Shown here: positions 18,133-26,606 of the stretch, piece after piece | Position numbering within the stretch: the first letter of the stretch is position 1 | Layout of the letters: every line of letters starts with the position of its first letter | Origin: Bacillota bacterium | Lineage (GTDB): Bacteria; Bacillota; Desulfotomaculia; Desulfotomaculales; Desulfohalotomaculaceae | DNA: 64,000 nucleotides | Assembly: GCA_009711615.1 (NCBI GenBank) | Contig: VENI01000009.1 | Span: forward strand, 413,649-477,648 | Reading direction: 5' to 3' | Position numbers and translations under genes: made by a program | The notes under the pieces: generated by a model | What the model saw: only the letters and a program-made list of their open reading frames with translations | Databases searched by the model: none | Told to the model about the DNA's origin: nothing

Positions 18133-18732
18133 TTATTGGGTGCTGGTGATGATGGCGTCATCCCGACTTAGGGGGGTACTTACATCAACGTGACCGGCTA
18201 GTGTATCTATCTGCTGGCCATTTACCCATATCTGCACTTTCTCCACGGTGGGAAACTGGGTAAGGGTATTAACTATTGAGTATACACTTAATAGTTCAGT
18301 ACTGCTGCCGCCGGAGTGATTCTCCTTAAACTCCTGTGACAGGTCCACAGTACAAAGTCCGTCTCTAATGTTTATATCTTTTAAACTGGTACCCGGGGGC
18401 AATGTGGGTAATAGTCCCGCACTGCCTTCAGGACCTTTGACTAGTTCCTGCATGGTCATCCGGGCAATGCCATCCACCTTTGGTACTTCTCGTTGTTGGG
18501 CTACCAGAAACCCCTGGTCATTGGCAAAGTAAAGTACCACCGGATACTTTTCGATAGCATCATCTAGCATCACCACATCTTCTGGTGTTGGTTCTTCATT
18601 GGCCTGGTTATCAACCGGTGTAATGGTCACACTGGCTTCTTCATCGTTGTCACTTCCACCGCACGCTGAAATACTGGCCAGTATAAGTAGTAAAGTAACT
18701 ATTAATAAATAACGCTGCACCTTCTTGTACAT
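18133..18732 (-). CDS. GerMN-domain lipoprotein
   Basis: 199 residues. A lipoprotein signal peptide ends at the lipobox A-S-I-S-A-C near residue 24, so the protein should be anchored on the outer face of the membrane. A low-complexity acidic linker precedes a GerMN domain (about residues 65-190), the module of GerM and of LpqB-type proteins, recognised from the hydrophobic VVLYFANDQGFLV strand, M-Q-E-L-V-K-G-P and the pattern DLSQEF. GerM is needed for sporulation and germination in Bacillus, but most GerMN proteins are uncharacterised. Confidence 0.9.
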   Translation of the reverse strand: MYKKVQRYLLIVTLLLILASISACGGSDNDEEASVTITPVDNQANEEPTPEDVVMLDDAIEKYPVVLYFANDQGFLVAQQREVPKVDGIARMTMQELVKGPEGSAGLLPTLPPGTSLKDINIRDGLCTVDLSQEFKENHSGGSSTELLSVYSIVNTLTQFPTVEKVQIWVNGQQIDTLAGHVDVSTPLSRDDAIITSTQ

Positions 18733-18886
18733 TTTATCCCTCCTACAGTTCTAACGGTTTATCCCTTGTACAGTACTTATGCAAGTAGTTAATATAATAT
18801 TCCATATTATGGAATAAATTTTTATTTCTTTCAGATATGCATAAAACTTGAATTACAATAGAATAATTTTACTTGGAGGGATATCT

Positions 18887-19831
18887 ATGAGATTAAAGAA
18901 AATTCTTTTTACTGTATCTGCACTGTTATTAATCGCAGTCCCCACAGCTGCAAATGCTGATGAATATCACATTTGCCCAGTTAACTGCGAGAAAGGGAGA
19001 ACCCTTACCTTGCAGCAGCCTAATTTAACAGGGCCCGATATCAAAGCACTACAACGGGAACTGATACAACTGGATTACTACCAAGGTGACATCGATGGTG
19101 TTTATGGTATTAAAACGGCCGCTTCTGTGTCAGAATTTCAGACTGACCAGGGATTGATTGAAACTGGAATAGTAAACGAAGATACCTGGGATTTGCTTTA
19201 TGATGAATTAATATCAAAGCAGGAACGCCCGGCTGTAAAGGAAACCACACCTCCCCCTACTGGAGATATCACTATTGTAGTTGATACTGTAAACCGTACT
19301 TTAACACTAATGACCGATGGCGAACCATACAAACAGTTCCGAGTGAGCGTAGGTAAACCTGAAACCCCAAGCCCGGTTGGAACATGGCATGTAACCAGAA
19401 AGGCAAAGGACTGGGGAACTGGTTTCGGTACTCGGTGGATTGGGCTTAACGTACGCTGGGGCATGTTTGGCATTCATGGAACCAACAAACCTGGTTCTAT
19501 TGGTGGTTATGCCAGCCATGGCTGTATTAGAATGCACAATAACAAAGTTGAAGAGCTATATCCCTGGGTACCAACCAACGCCCCGGTGTATATAGTAGGC
19601 AACCCATTTGGTGTTCCGGGACATACCCACAGGGTGTTGTGTGTAGGGGAAAAGGGCTCCGACGTGGCGGCAGTGCAAGCATATTTAAAACGTCACGGTT
19701 ATTATGATGTTGAGGTAGATGGTATTTTTGGACCTGGAATGGAAAAAGCAATATTTGATTACCGAAAAGATCAAGGGTTAACAAGGGATAACCGGGTGGA
19801 TAAAGCAATGTTTGATGCTATGGGGTTGTAA
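18887..19831 (+). CDS. L,D-transpeptidase (YkuD) with two peptidoglycan-binding domains
   Basis: 314 residues. A signal peptide (about 1-24) is followed by a PG_binding_1 domain (about 45-105), a YkuD catalytic domain (about 130-235) with the active-site block HGTNKPGSIGGYASHGCIRM (catalytic Cys in SHGCIRM), and a second PG_binding_1 domain (about 250-314). It cross-links or modifies peptidoglycan stems at L,D bonds outside the cell. ATG 18887 has GGAGGG 6 bases upstream; a TTG at 18848 is less plausible. It is transcribed away from the GerMN gene and ends at a strong terminator. Confidence 0.95.
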   Translation: MRLKKILFTVSALLLIAVPTAANADEYHICPVNCEKGRTLTLQQPNLTGPDIKALQRELIQLDYYQGDIDGVYGIKTAASVSEFQTDQGLIETGIVNEDTWDLLYDELISKQERPAVKETTPPPTGDITIVVDTVNRTLTLMTDGEPYKQFRVSVGKPETPSPVGTWHVTRKAKDWGTGFGTRWIGLNVRWGMFGIHGTNKPGSIGGYASHGCIRMHNNKVEELYPWVPTNAPVYIVGNPFGVPGHTHRVLCVGEKGSDVAAVQAYLKRHGYYDVEVDGIFGPGMEKAIFDYRKDQGLTRDNRVDKAMFDAMGL

Positions 19832-19840
19832 CATGTTTAA

Positions 19841-19875
19841 AGGGGGGCACTCTAGCGTAGAGTGCCCCTTTTATA
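19841..19875 (+). terminator. Terminator between convergent genes
   Basis: A GGGGCACTCTA / TAGAGTGCCCC stem followed by TTTTATATCTTTT ends the transpeptidase gene. It may also serve the convergent minus-strand gene. Confidence 0.85.
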
Positions 19876-19879
19876 TCTT

Positions 19880-20821
19880 TTATTTTATATCTTTTATTTT
19901 ACATTTTTCATTATTAAGCTTTACCACTCTCGGTTCAAATTGTAGCTTTTGCAATAGCTCGGTGTATTCTCCTGGGTGAATGTCTTCCCAGTTCTTCTCT
20001 AAAATGGCCACTAGCAGGGCTTCTATGACGTTGGTACCAAAGGACCGACCGTTAAATTCCGGTGTGGTGGTGACCAGCAGGCCTGCACCCCTCTCTTCCA
20101 ACATCTCTACGTCCTGTTTTGTGGTGGTGTTGGTTATTACTATCTGGCCGTCTAATTTTCCGGGCAGGTACTTGCGAATAAAGTGAAAGTCACCAGCAAT
20201 CACATCCGCTTCTTGGTAATATTTAGCATATTTATTTCTTTTAGCTATGTCCTGACTATCCTGCTTCTTTCCTGTTGGATAGAGTACAGTAAAGGGTAGC
20301 TTTGTCACTATTGGTAAAAGTCTGGCGGCAATGTTGTTTAACCTGGTCACAGTTTTTACCGGATAGGGTATACCCATACCGAACATTAAGTCACCACAGG
20401 TTATGTCGCATCCTACCTGCTCCAGTGCTTCTGCCATACCAAAGCGGTCCACCGCACTGGTCATTAATACCTTAATATTTGAGTGCAGGTAACCTTTATT
20501 TGATAAATATTTTATTGTTTCCCTCTCTAGCGTATTCTTCACACCACTGCCGTCTACCACTGGTGTTTTTTTCAGAGCCTGCACCAACAGTTTACTATCT
20601 TTTATCATGTAGCGGTTTTTACCGGCATACAGATAGATATCTATTCCACCCAGACCAATGGCATTAACTTTGCCATCCAGTTCTTTTAATTTAGTTACTG
20701 CCTTATGAAAATTACCATCGGTGCCCACCCGGCTAATTTCAAATTGTTCACCTAGCAATTCAAGGGTAACACTGTGATCCCGCTTTGAAGACCCCAGGCT
20801 AATACTGATAACTTTTTTCAT
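19880..20821 (-). CDS. Conserved protein, often labelled quinate 5-dehydrogenase-like
   Basis: 313 residues. The protein begins MKKVISISLGSSKRDHSVTL and carries GLGGIDIYLYAGKNRYMIKD at about 60-80, DVIAGDFHFIRKYLP at about 210 and a Gly-rich FNGRSFGTNVIEALL near 270. It resembles a conserved anaerobe family that databases sometimes name quinate 5-dehydrogenase; I do not see a clear Rossmann GxGxxG or a known active site, so that name should not be trusted. ATG 20821 has GGGGG 8 bases upstream and is preferred over the ATG at 20878. It stands alone, convergent with the transpeptidase. Confidence 0.75.
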   Translation of the reverse strand: MKKVISISLGSSKRDHSVTLELLGEQFEISRVGTDGNFHKAVTKLKELDGKVNAIGLGGIDIYLYAGKNRYMIKDSKLLVQALKKTPVVDGSGVKNTLERETIKYLSNKGYLHSNIKVLMTSAVDRFGMAEALEQVGCDITCGDLMFGMGIPYPVKTVTRLNNIAARLLPIVTKLPFTVLYPTGKKQDSQDIAKRNKYAKYYQEADVIAGDFHFIRKYLPGKLDGQIVITNTTTKQDVEMLEERGAGLLVTTTPEFNGRSFGTNVIEALLVAILEKNWEDIHPGEYTELLQKLQFEPRVVKLNNEKCKIKDIK

Positions 20822-20948
20822 GACACCGGCCCCCAGTGTGTAACAATTAACATTTATTAACATTTTAACCCATATCATACTTAAAATACAACTGATATAG
20901 ATCTGGATACAGAAGAAAAAATACTTTTTATGCCAACAATCTTATGTA

Positions 20949-21344
20949 TTACATTTTACCACCCATTTCTTCCACCACTTTAATCGCTTGATCTAGATGC
21001 TTCTCATCGGTAACTGCAGTTACAAGAAAACTCCTTCCACCAGCAACTCCATAGTCAGTATCACCAATACCACTTACCGATGGGTCGGCCGCTTTTAAAA
21101 TTCTCTCGTCTTTACTACCCAATTTATCCGTTACATCCGCAGAGAATAGTGTCAGGCCAGTTTGGGTAGGTTTACCAGAAACTGCTCGGTTAATTTCATC
21201 GTTATTTTCCACCCCATAGCGAGAAACTCGGTCCACCTGCACCTCGTTTATACCCAATTGCTGTAACGCCTCTGCTGCTTTTTCTGCTTTATTGCTACTG
21301 GGGAAATATGCAAGTATTGATCGCTCCCCTTTTTCCATTTTCAT
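20949..21344 (-). CDS. Small conserved protein, unknown function
   Basis: 131 residues. The first part (ILAYFPSSNKAEKAAEALQQ) looks like the ferredoxin-like alpha-beta fold seen in GSP17M-type stress proteins, in which a strand is followed by a helix and a short VDRVSRYG segment. The C-terminal half repeats the pattern (SFLVTAVTDEKHLDQAIKVV). No signal peptide or catalytic motif is visible. A CAGGGGGG ribosome site stands before the ATG. Function not known. Confidence 0.7.
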   Translation of the reverse strand: MKMEKGERSILAYFPSSNKAEKAAEALQQLGINEVQVDRVSRYGVENNDEINRAVSGKPTQTGLTLFSADVTDKLGSKDERILKAADPSVSGIGDTDYGVAGGRSFLVTAVTDEKHLDQAIKVVEEMGGKM

Positions 21345-21657
21345 TATTTACCCCCCTGTTTTAGTAGTTGTATAGTTACTATGACGATAAAACGCTCTCT
21401 CATTCTGGCCTCTGACTCCTGAGTAGTGTTCCACCACTTCTGGGATAATTAGCCTAGCTTATCTATGTAATTTCTACCATTTTCGACTTTATTCTACCTA
21501 TTTGGTTTTTACTAGTGTATAATGCTTTTATAATCCAAATTTGTAAGAGAGAGGTGATGTTGGAAACTTGGTGTTGCAACTTAATATTATGTTTGTCAGT
21601 AAGTTAATTCAATAATAATTTTTAAGTTCAGAGATAACTTGAGGAGGCAGAAAAATT
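21345..21657. other. Intergenic leader of the LysM gene
   Basis: The spacer between divergent genes holds a short heptamer-repeat copy (21401-21424) and a -10-like TATAAT at about 21520 without a good -35. An AT-rich leader of about 130 bases ends in GAGGAGG just before the LysM gene. Confidence 0.4.
21401..21424. repeat. Heptamer repeat copy
   Basis: TTCTGGCCTCTGACTCCTGA, a short form of the dispersed heptamer array. Confidence 0.6.
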
Positions 21658-23079
21658 ATGAATCAACATGGGATTATCAAGAGTTCTCTGTTATCAGTAG
21701 CTTTTTCGGCAGCACTACTATTAACTGGCGGTGCAGCCGAAGCAGCTCAGACTTACACTGTACAACCAGGAGACAGTCTTTGGAAAATATCTCAAAAAGT
21801 TGATGCATCAGTTAATGAAATAATCGAGGCTAACAATATTAACGGAACAGAAATCCGAGTTGGCCAGCAATTAGTAATTCCCGATGAGGATAGTACTCCC
21901 GGTAGCAACAGTTATACCGTACAGCCAGGAGATAGCCTGTTTTTCATTGCTAGAGACTACGGTATTACAGTTGATGAACTAAAGGCAGCCAACAATCTTT
22001 CCAATAATGAAATATGGGTGGGACAAGAACTAGTTATACCGGGCGATAACAGTAAATCACCAACACCCGCACCCGATAATGACACAAATACTTATACTGT
22101 ACAGCCGGGGGACAGCCTGTTCTTTATTGCCCGAGACTACGGTATCACAGTTGATGAACTTAAGGCCGCCAACAGCCTTTCCAGTAATGAAATTTGGGTA
22201 GGGCAAAAATTAACCATTCCCAATGGCGGAGAGGTAAACCAACCGGAGGAACCACAAATACCCGATTCAGACAGTAACTATGATAGTTACACTGTGGTAA
22301 ATGGTGATAGTTTATATTTTATCGCAAAGCGTTTTGGCACCACCGTGGACAAGCTTATACAAATCAATCAGCTAACTAGTAATGAACTGTACGTAGGACA
22401 GGTATTAAAAGTACCAACTAATAATGTATCTGAGCCCCAACCTGAACCGCAACCGGAAAAAGTATTCTGGGATATTCCCAAAGATGTAGCACTACATTAC
22501 GTGCAGTTGGGTGACAATGTAGGTTCAATCGCCCAAAAATACAATACAACAACGGATGCGGTTATTAAAACTAACAGGTTAAAGGGCTACTTAATTACTC
22601 CTGAAATGCCCCTTTTCGCACCTGAAAATTCCAAGAAACCAGTATATGGCATTGAGGCCCCAAGGGTACAAAAGAAAGATGGCTACGGAGAACTGCTGGG
22701 TTGGGAATTTGCCAACTGGCACTTTAATCATGAAAGCACTGCAGTAATTAAAGACATACAAACAGGTAAAACCTTCGATGCTTATAGGATTGGTGGCGGA
22801 AACCATGCTGACCTGGAACCGTTAACCGCCCAAGATACTGCCATTATGAAAAATCTTTTTGGCGGTAGTTGGACCTGGCTTACCCGTCCAGTAATATTGC
22901 AGTATGATGGCCGGGAACTGGCAGCATCTATGGCTGGTATGCCCCATGACTTCGACACCGTGCCAGGCAACAACTTTGATGGTATGTTTGACTTACACTT
23001 CCTGAACAGCCGTACGCACAACACTAATGAAGAAAGTGAACTGCACCAAAAAACCGTTTTGAAAGCAGCAGGATACTAA
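21658..23079 (+). CDS. Secreted five-LysM protein with C-terminal unknown domain
   Basis: 473 residues. A signal peptide (about 1-29) is followed by five LysM domains, at about 32-75, 82-126, 139-183, 202-246 and 275-320. Domains two and three are almost identical, suggesting recent duplication. The C-terminal 145 residues form a globular domain with conserved-looking GGGNHADLEP, SWTWLTRPVIL, and GMPHDFDT then FDLHFLNSRTHN; its His/Asp content suggests a metal site or hydrolase, but I do not recognise a named family. It probably binds peptidoglycan in the wall or spore envelope. GAGGAGG precedes the ATG. Confidence 0.88.
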   Translation: MNQHGIIKSSLLSVAFSAALLLTGGAAEAAQTYTVQPGDSLWKISQKVDASVNEIIEANNINGTEIRVGQQLVIPDEDSTPGSNSYTVQPGDSLFFIARDYGITVDELKAANNLSNNEIWVGQELVIPGDNSKSPTPAPDNDTNTYTVQPGDSLFFIARDYGITVDELKAANSLSSNEIWVGQKLTIPNGGEVNQPEEPQIPDSDSNYDSYTVVNGDSLYFIAKRFGTTVDKLIQINQLTSNELYVGQVLKVPTNNVSEPQPEPQPEKVFWDIPKDVALHYVQLGDNVGSIAQKYNTTTDAVIKTNRLKGYLITPEMPLFAPENSKKPVYGIEAPRVQKKDGYGELLGWEFANWHFNHESTAVIKDIQTGKTFDAYRIGGGNHADLEPLTAQDTAIMKNLFGGSWTWLTRPVILQYDGRELAASMAGMPHDFDTVPGNNFDGMFDLHFLNSRTHNTNEESELHQKTVLKAAGY

Positions 23080-23084
23080 TACTA

Positions 23085-23105
23085 GGGGTCAGGAGTTAGG
23101 AGAAG
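23085..23105. repeat. Heptamer repeat copy
   Basis: GGGGTCAGGAGTTAGGAGAAG lies immediately after the LysM gene stop and before its terminator. Confidence 0.6.
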
Positions 23106-23110
23106 TACGT

Positions 23111-23137
23111 AAAGGGCGAGCTTTGCTCGCCCTTTTT
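23111..23137 (+). terminator. Terminator of the LysM gene
   Basis: The stem AAAGGGCGAGC / GCTCGCCCTTT has a three-base loop and is followed by further T residues. Confidence 0.9.
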
Positions 23138-23237
23138 CTGCTTGTTCTTCATTTTTAATTTTCCTTGCACTGTGGCAAGGTTTTTTTGTATTATTGAAGA
23201 AGTTGTAAGTTTATGTATTATATTAAGGGTGAACAAG

Positions 23238-23930
23238 ATGAACATTGATAAAAATGAAGTGTTGCGATACTTGGGTTATAAACAAGGTAAAACTAAAATT
23301 AGCAGCTCAATGCTAGAAAAGATTGACTACTACATATCGCTAGGGATTACTTTGGCTGAACCCAACACCTGTTACCGTATATTAAACAAAATTAACTTTA
23401 AACCCAAAGGTGTTGAACTGCCGGAGGTAGAACTGGTGCTACCCGGACAGGATATTAGTAATCATCTAAAGAATTGTAATAAAGTATGCCTGGTGGCCAC
23501 TACCATAGGCCGACAATTGGAAGACAAAGTGTCGGAACTTTTCAACCATGAAGAATATGCCGGTGGCACCATTTTAGATGCAGTGGGCAGTGATGCAGTG
23601 GAAAAAGCTGCCGACCAACTGCAGGAAGAGTTAAAGCTAAAGGCAAAAAAACAAGGTTATCATCTCACCTGGCGTTTTGCCAGTGGTTATGGTGATTTAC
23701 CTCTAGATATTAACTCTAAGCTGGCATCAGTAGTAAGTGCCAACAGCATTGGTATTACTGTTACAGAAAGCAACATGCTACTACCCCAAAAAAGTATTCT
23801 GGGTATAGTAGGCTTTAGTGCCACAGAAACAGACACCCCGCTGGCAGATAAATGCGCTTACTGCAATGCAGTGGACTGCGCTTACAGAAACAGGAGTGAT
23901 AAATGTGCCAAACATAATGGAAAAGATTAA
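23238..23930 (+). CDS. B12-dependent methionine synthase reactivation protein
   Basis: 230 residues that correspond to the AdoMet-binding reactivation domain normally fused to the end of MetH. It would bind S-adenosylmethionine and help re-methylate cob(II)alamin after oxidative inactivation. Recognised segments are VCLVATTIGRQLEDK, ILDAVGSDAVEKAAD, the RFASGYGDLPLDIN substrate region and NSIGITVTESNMLLPQKS. The C-terminus carries CAYCNAVDCAYRNRSDKC, a Cys cluster. ATG 23238 behind AGGGTGA is preferred over the longer frame. The metH gene begins inside its last 26 bases, so the two halves of the enzyme are translationally coupled. Confidence 0.93.
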   Translation: MNIDKNEVLRYLGYKQGKTKISSSMLEKIDYYISLGITLAEPNTCYRILNKINFKPKGVELPEVELVLPGQDISNHLKNCNKVCLVATTIGRQLEDKVSELFNHEEYAGGTILDAVGSDAVEKAADQLQEELKLKAKKQGYHLTWRFASGYGDLPLDINSKLASVVSANSIGITVTESNMLLPQKSILGIVGFSATETDTPLADKCAYCNAVDCAYRNRSDKCAKHNGKD

Positions 23931-26298
23931 AGATAGTATCTTGGTTTTTGATGGTGCTATGGGTACCTTACTGCAAAACCAAGGCCTTTTAGGTGAAGGA
24001 TGCCCAGAGCTATTAAATGTGGAAGAACATCAAGCCCTGGTTAACATTCATCGCATGTATTCAAAAGCTGGAGCAGATATTGTTGAAACCAACACCTTTG
24101 GTGGAAGTAGAATCAAATTAGCAGAGTTCGGCTTGGAAGAACGAGTGGCAGAGTTAAATGCCGCCGCTGTAAAAGCTGCTAAAAGCGGGGTTTCAGAAAG
24201 TACCTATGTGGCGTTGTCGGTGGGCCCTACCGGCAAAATGATGCAACCCAGCGGTCCTCTTACCTTTGAAGAAGCTTATGACGTATTCAGAGAGCAGATT
24301 GCCGCGGGGGCAGAAGCGGGCGCAGATGTTATCTGCATTGAAACTATGTCTGATCTTGGAGAAGCCAGGGCCGCTCTGTTGGCTGCTAAAGATGTGGCGC
24401 CAAATCTACCAGTAATCTGCTCCATGACCTTTCAACCTGACGGCCGAACATTAATGGGTACTGACCCCCAAACTGCCGTTATCACTCTTCAGGCTCTGGG
24501 TGCTGACATACTGGGCGCCAATTGCTCTGGTGGCCCGGAAGAACTATTACAAGTTATCTCTGAAATGCAGCAGGTAAACAAAGTGCCTTTACTGGTACAG
24601 CCCAACGCCGGGTTGCCTGAACTGCAAGGGGACAAAACAGTGTTTCCCCTCACCGCTTCTGAAATGGGTGCTTATGCTCCTAAACTAGTAGAGGCAGGTG
24701 CCTCTCTGGTGGGCAGTTGCTGCGGTTCTACACCGGAGTTCACCACCGCCATCAAAGAAGCTGTGCAAAATATGGTCCCGGTAAAACCAGGGTATAAACC
24801 ACAAACATATATCACTTCTTCCAACCGCACAGTGGCGGTGGGGAATAACCATCCAGTTCAAATTATTGGCGAACGCATTAACCCCACTGGTAAAAAGGCA
24901 CTGTCGGAAGAACTGCGCCAGGGTTCACTGGCCAGGGTGGTGCAAGAAGCAGTACAGCAGGTAGAAAAGGGTGCCGCCATCCTAGATGTAAATGTAGGTT
25001 TACCGGATATTGATGAACCTGCCATGTTGGTAAAAGCAGTAAATGCGGTGCAAAAGGTAGTTAGCGCACCGCTACAAATAGATAGTACCAATGTAAATGC
25101 CATTGAAGCAGCATTAAAAGCATATCACGGCAAAGCATTGGTAAACTCGGTGAACGGCAAAGATGAAAGTTTAGAAAGTGTTCTACCGTTGGTAAAACGC
25201 TACGGGGCCTGTGTGCTAGGGTTGTGTCTTGATGAAACCGGCATACCAAAAATGGCGGAAGACCGGCTGAAAGTGGCAGAAAAAATAGTTGCCAGGGCAG
25301 TTGAGTATGGCATCCCCAAAGAAGATGTACTTATTGACTGCCTGGTACTGACCGCTAGTGCCCAGCAGCAGGAAGTGCTGGAAACCATCAAAACCGCACA
25401 GTTGGTGAAGGAAAAACTGGGAGTGCCCGTGGTACTTGGGGTTAGCAACGTTTCCTTTGGTCTACCCAACCGCAAACTGCTAAACCGCACTTTCTTGGCC
25501 ATGGCACTGGCAGCTGGCTTAGACGCTCCCATTATAAATCCTCACGATCAGGAAATGGTGGATACTATATTGGCTGGTCAAGTGTTAAGTTACCGGGATG
25601 TAGATTCAAAAAATTATATATCAGCTTATCAAAACGTTAAAAACACCCCACAACCGGCGGCCGAAGCACCTAAAACCACCGGAGAAAAGTTGTATCAGGC
25701 AGTGGTAAGCGGATTAAAAGAAGGAATTATTCCGTTGGTGGAAGATTGCCTGGCCCAAGATATGTCTTTGATGACTGTGGTGGATGATATCTTGGTACCG
25801 GCACTGGATGAAGTGGGCAGCAAATATGAAAAAGGGGAGTTCTTTTTACCCCAACTGATGCAATCTGCCGAAGTAGTGCAGTTGGCCTTTAGCCGTTTAC
25901 GGCAAGAACTGGACAGTGGTGCAGTTAGCAAGGGCACGGTGATACTGGCCACCGTTAAAGGGGATATTCACGACATCGGTAAAAACATCGTTAAAGTTCT
26001 AATGGAAAACTATGGCTACAATGTGGTGGATTTGGGTAAAGATGTGCCGCCTGAAGACGTGGTGCAGGCAGCCCGGGAAAACAGGGCCCAACTGGTAGGA
26101 TTAAGCGCTTTAATGACCACTACCATTCCCAACATGAAAGAAACAATAGAACAACTAAAAGAAGCCAAAATTGACACTAAAGTAATAGTCGGTGGTGCAG
26201 TATTAAATCAAAGTTATGCCGACATGATTAATGCCGATTTTTACGCCCGGGATGCCCGGGAAGCAGTACAAATAGCAAATGAATTAATGAAAAATTAA
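23905..26298 (+). CDS. metH: Cobalamin-dependent methionine synthase lacking the reactivation domain
   Basis: 797 residues, shorter than the roughly 1200 of E. coli MetH because the AdoMet domain is a separate upstream gene. Domains: homocysteine methyltransferase (about 5-300) with zinc ligands in GANCSGG and GSCCGSTPE; pterin/methyltetrahydrofolate-binding barrel (about 325-580) with GERINPTGKK; B12-binding cap (about 590-675); and Rossmann B12 domain with the DIHDIGKN cobalt-ligand motif. It transfers methyl from 5-methyl-THF through cobalamin to homocysteine. GTG 23905 lies 8 bases after AGGAG; the frame upstream to 23818 overlaps the previous gene and is not coding. Confidence 0.95.
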   Translation: MPNIMEKIKDSILVFDGAMGTLLQNQGLLGEGCPELLNVEEHQALVNIHRMYSKAGADIVETNTFGGSRIKLAEFGLEERVAELNAAAVKAAKSGVSESTYVALSVGPTGKMMQPSGPLTFEEAYDVFREQIAAGAEAGADVICIETMSDLGEARAALLAAKDVAPNLPVICSMTFQPDGRTLMGTDPQTAVITLQALGADILGANCSGGPEELLQVISEMQQVNKVPLLVQPNAGLPELQGDKTVFPLTASEMGAYAPKLVEAGASLVGSCCGSTPEFTTAIKEAVQNMVPVKPGYKPQTYITSSNRTVAVGNNHPVQIIGERINPTGKKALSEELRQGSLARVVQEAVQQVEKGAAILDVNVGLPDIDEPAMLVKAVNAVQKVVSAPLQIDSTNVNAIEAALKAYHGKALVNSVNGKDESLESVLPLVKRYGACVLGLCLDETGIPKMAEDRLKVAEKIVARAVEYGIPKEDVLIDCLVLTASAQQQEVLETIKTAQLVKEKLGVPVVLGVSNVSFGLPNRKLLNRTFLAMALAAGLDAPIINPHDQEMVDTILAGQVLSYRDVDSKNYISAYQNVKNTPQPAAEAPKTTGEKLYQAVVSGLKEGIIPLVEDCLAQDMSLMTVVDDILVPALDEVGSKYEKGEFFLPQLMQSAEVVQLAFSRLRQELDSGAVSKGTVILATVKGDIHDIGKNIVKVLMENYGYNVVDLGKDVPPEDVVQAARENRAQLVGLSALMTTTIPNMKETIEQLKEAKIDTKVIVGGAVLNQSYADMINADFYARDAREAVQIANELMKN

Positions 26299-26606
26299 AA
26301 ATGAATAATGAAAAATTTTGAAAGAGAAAAATAGGTTATAATAGCAAACAGCTATCTAACTAGAATGGCAGTAGAGGCGAGATTTATCGCGCCCAGACAT
26401 GCATATTTCCAATGCAGTTCATGCATCGTGAACCTGCCACATGAACGCTCAGGGTTCGATAAATCGAACCCCTACGAAAATTATTTCAAAGCGCACAAAC
26501 ACGCCTTATATAGCAACAGGGGAGCGATTTATAAATCGCTCCCCTACTTTTATAATGACATGCTTATCATTTTTAATTTTTCATTTTACATTTTTCATTT
26601 ATATTC
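26299..26606. repeat. Composite intergenic repeat cluster
   Basis: About 300 non-coding bases between the convergent metH and trkH genes. They contain an AT-rich tract (AAAAATGAATAATGAAAAAT at 26299-26320) and palindromes centred on CGATTTATCG-like cores. The best are 26518-26545, a perfect 28-base palindrome reading AGGGGAGCGATTTA then its complement, and 26452-26472 (GGGTTCGA / TCGAACCC). ATGCATG-rich DNA and a second AT-rich tract (CATTTTTAATTTTTCATT) run into the trkH end. The plus-strand open frame across here looks like chance. Confidence 0.75.

Noticed and set aside
19880..20821. Firm naming as quinate 5-dehydrogenase
   Set aside because: No dinucleotide-binding motif or shikimate-type active site is visible; the name would only repeat a database label.
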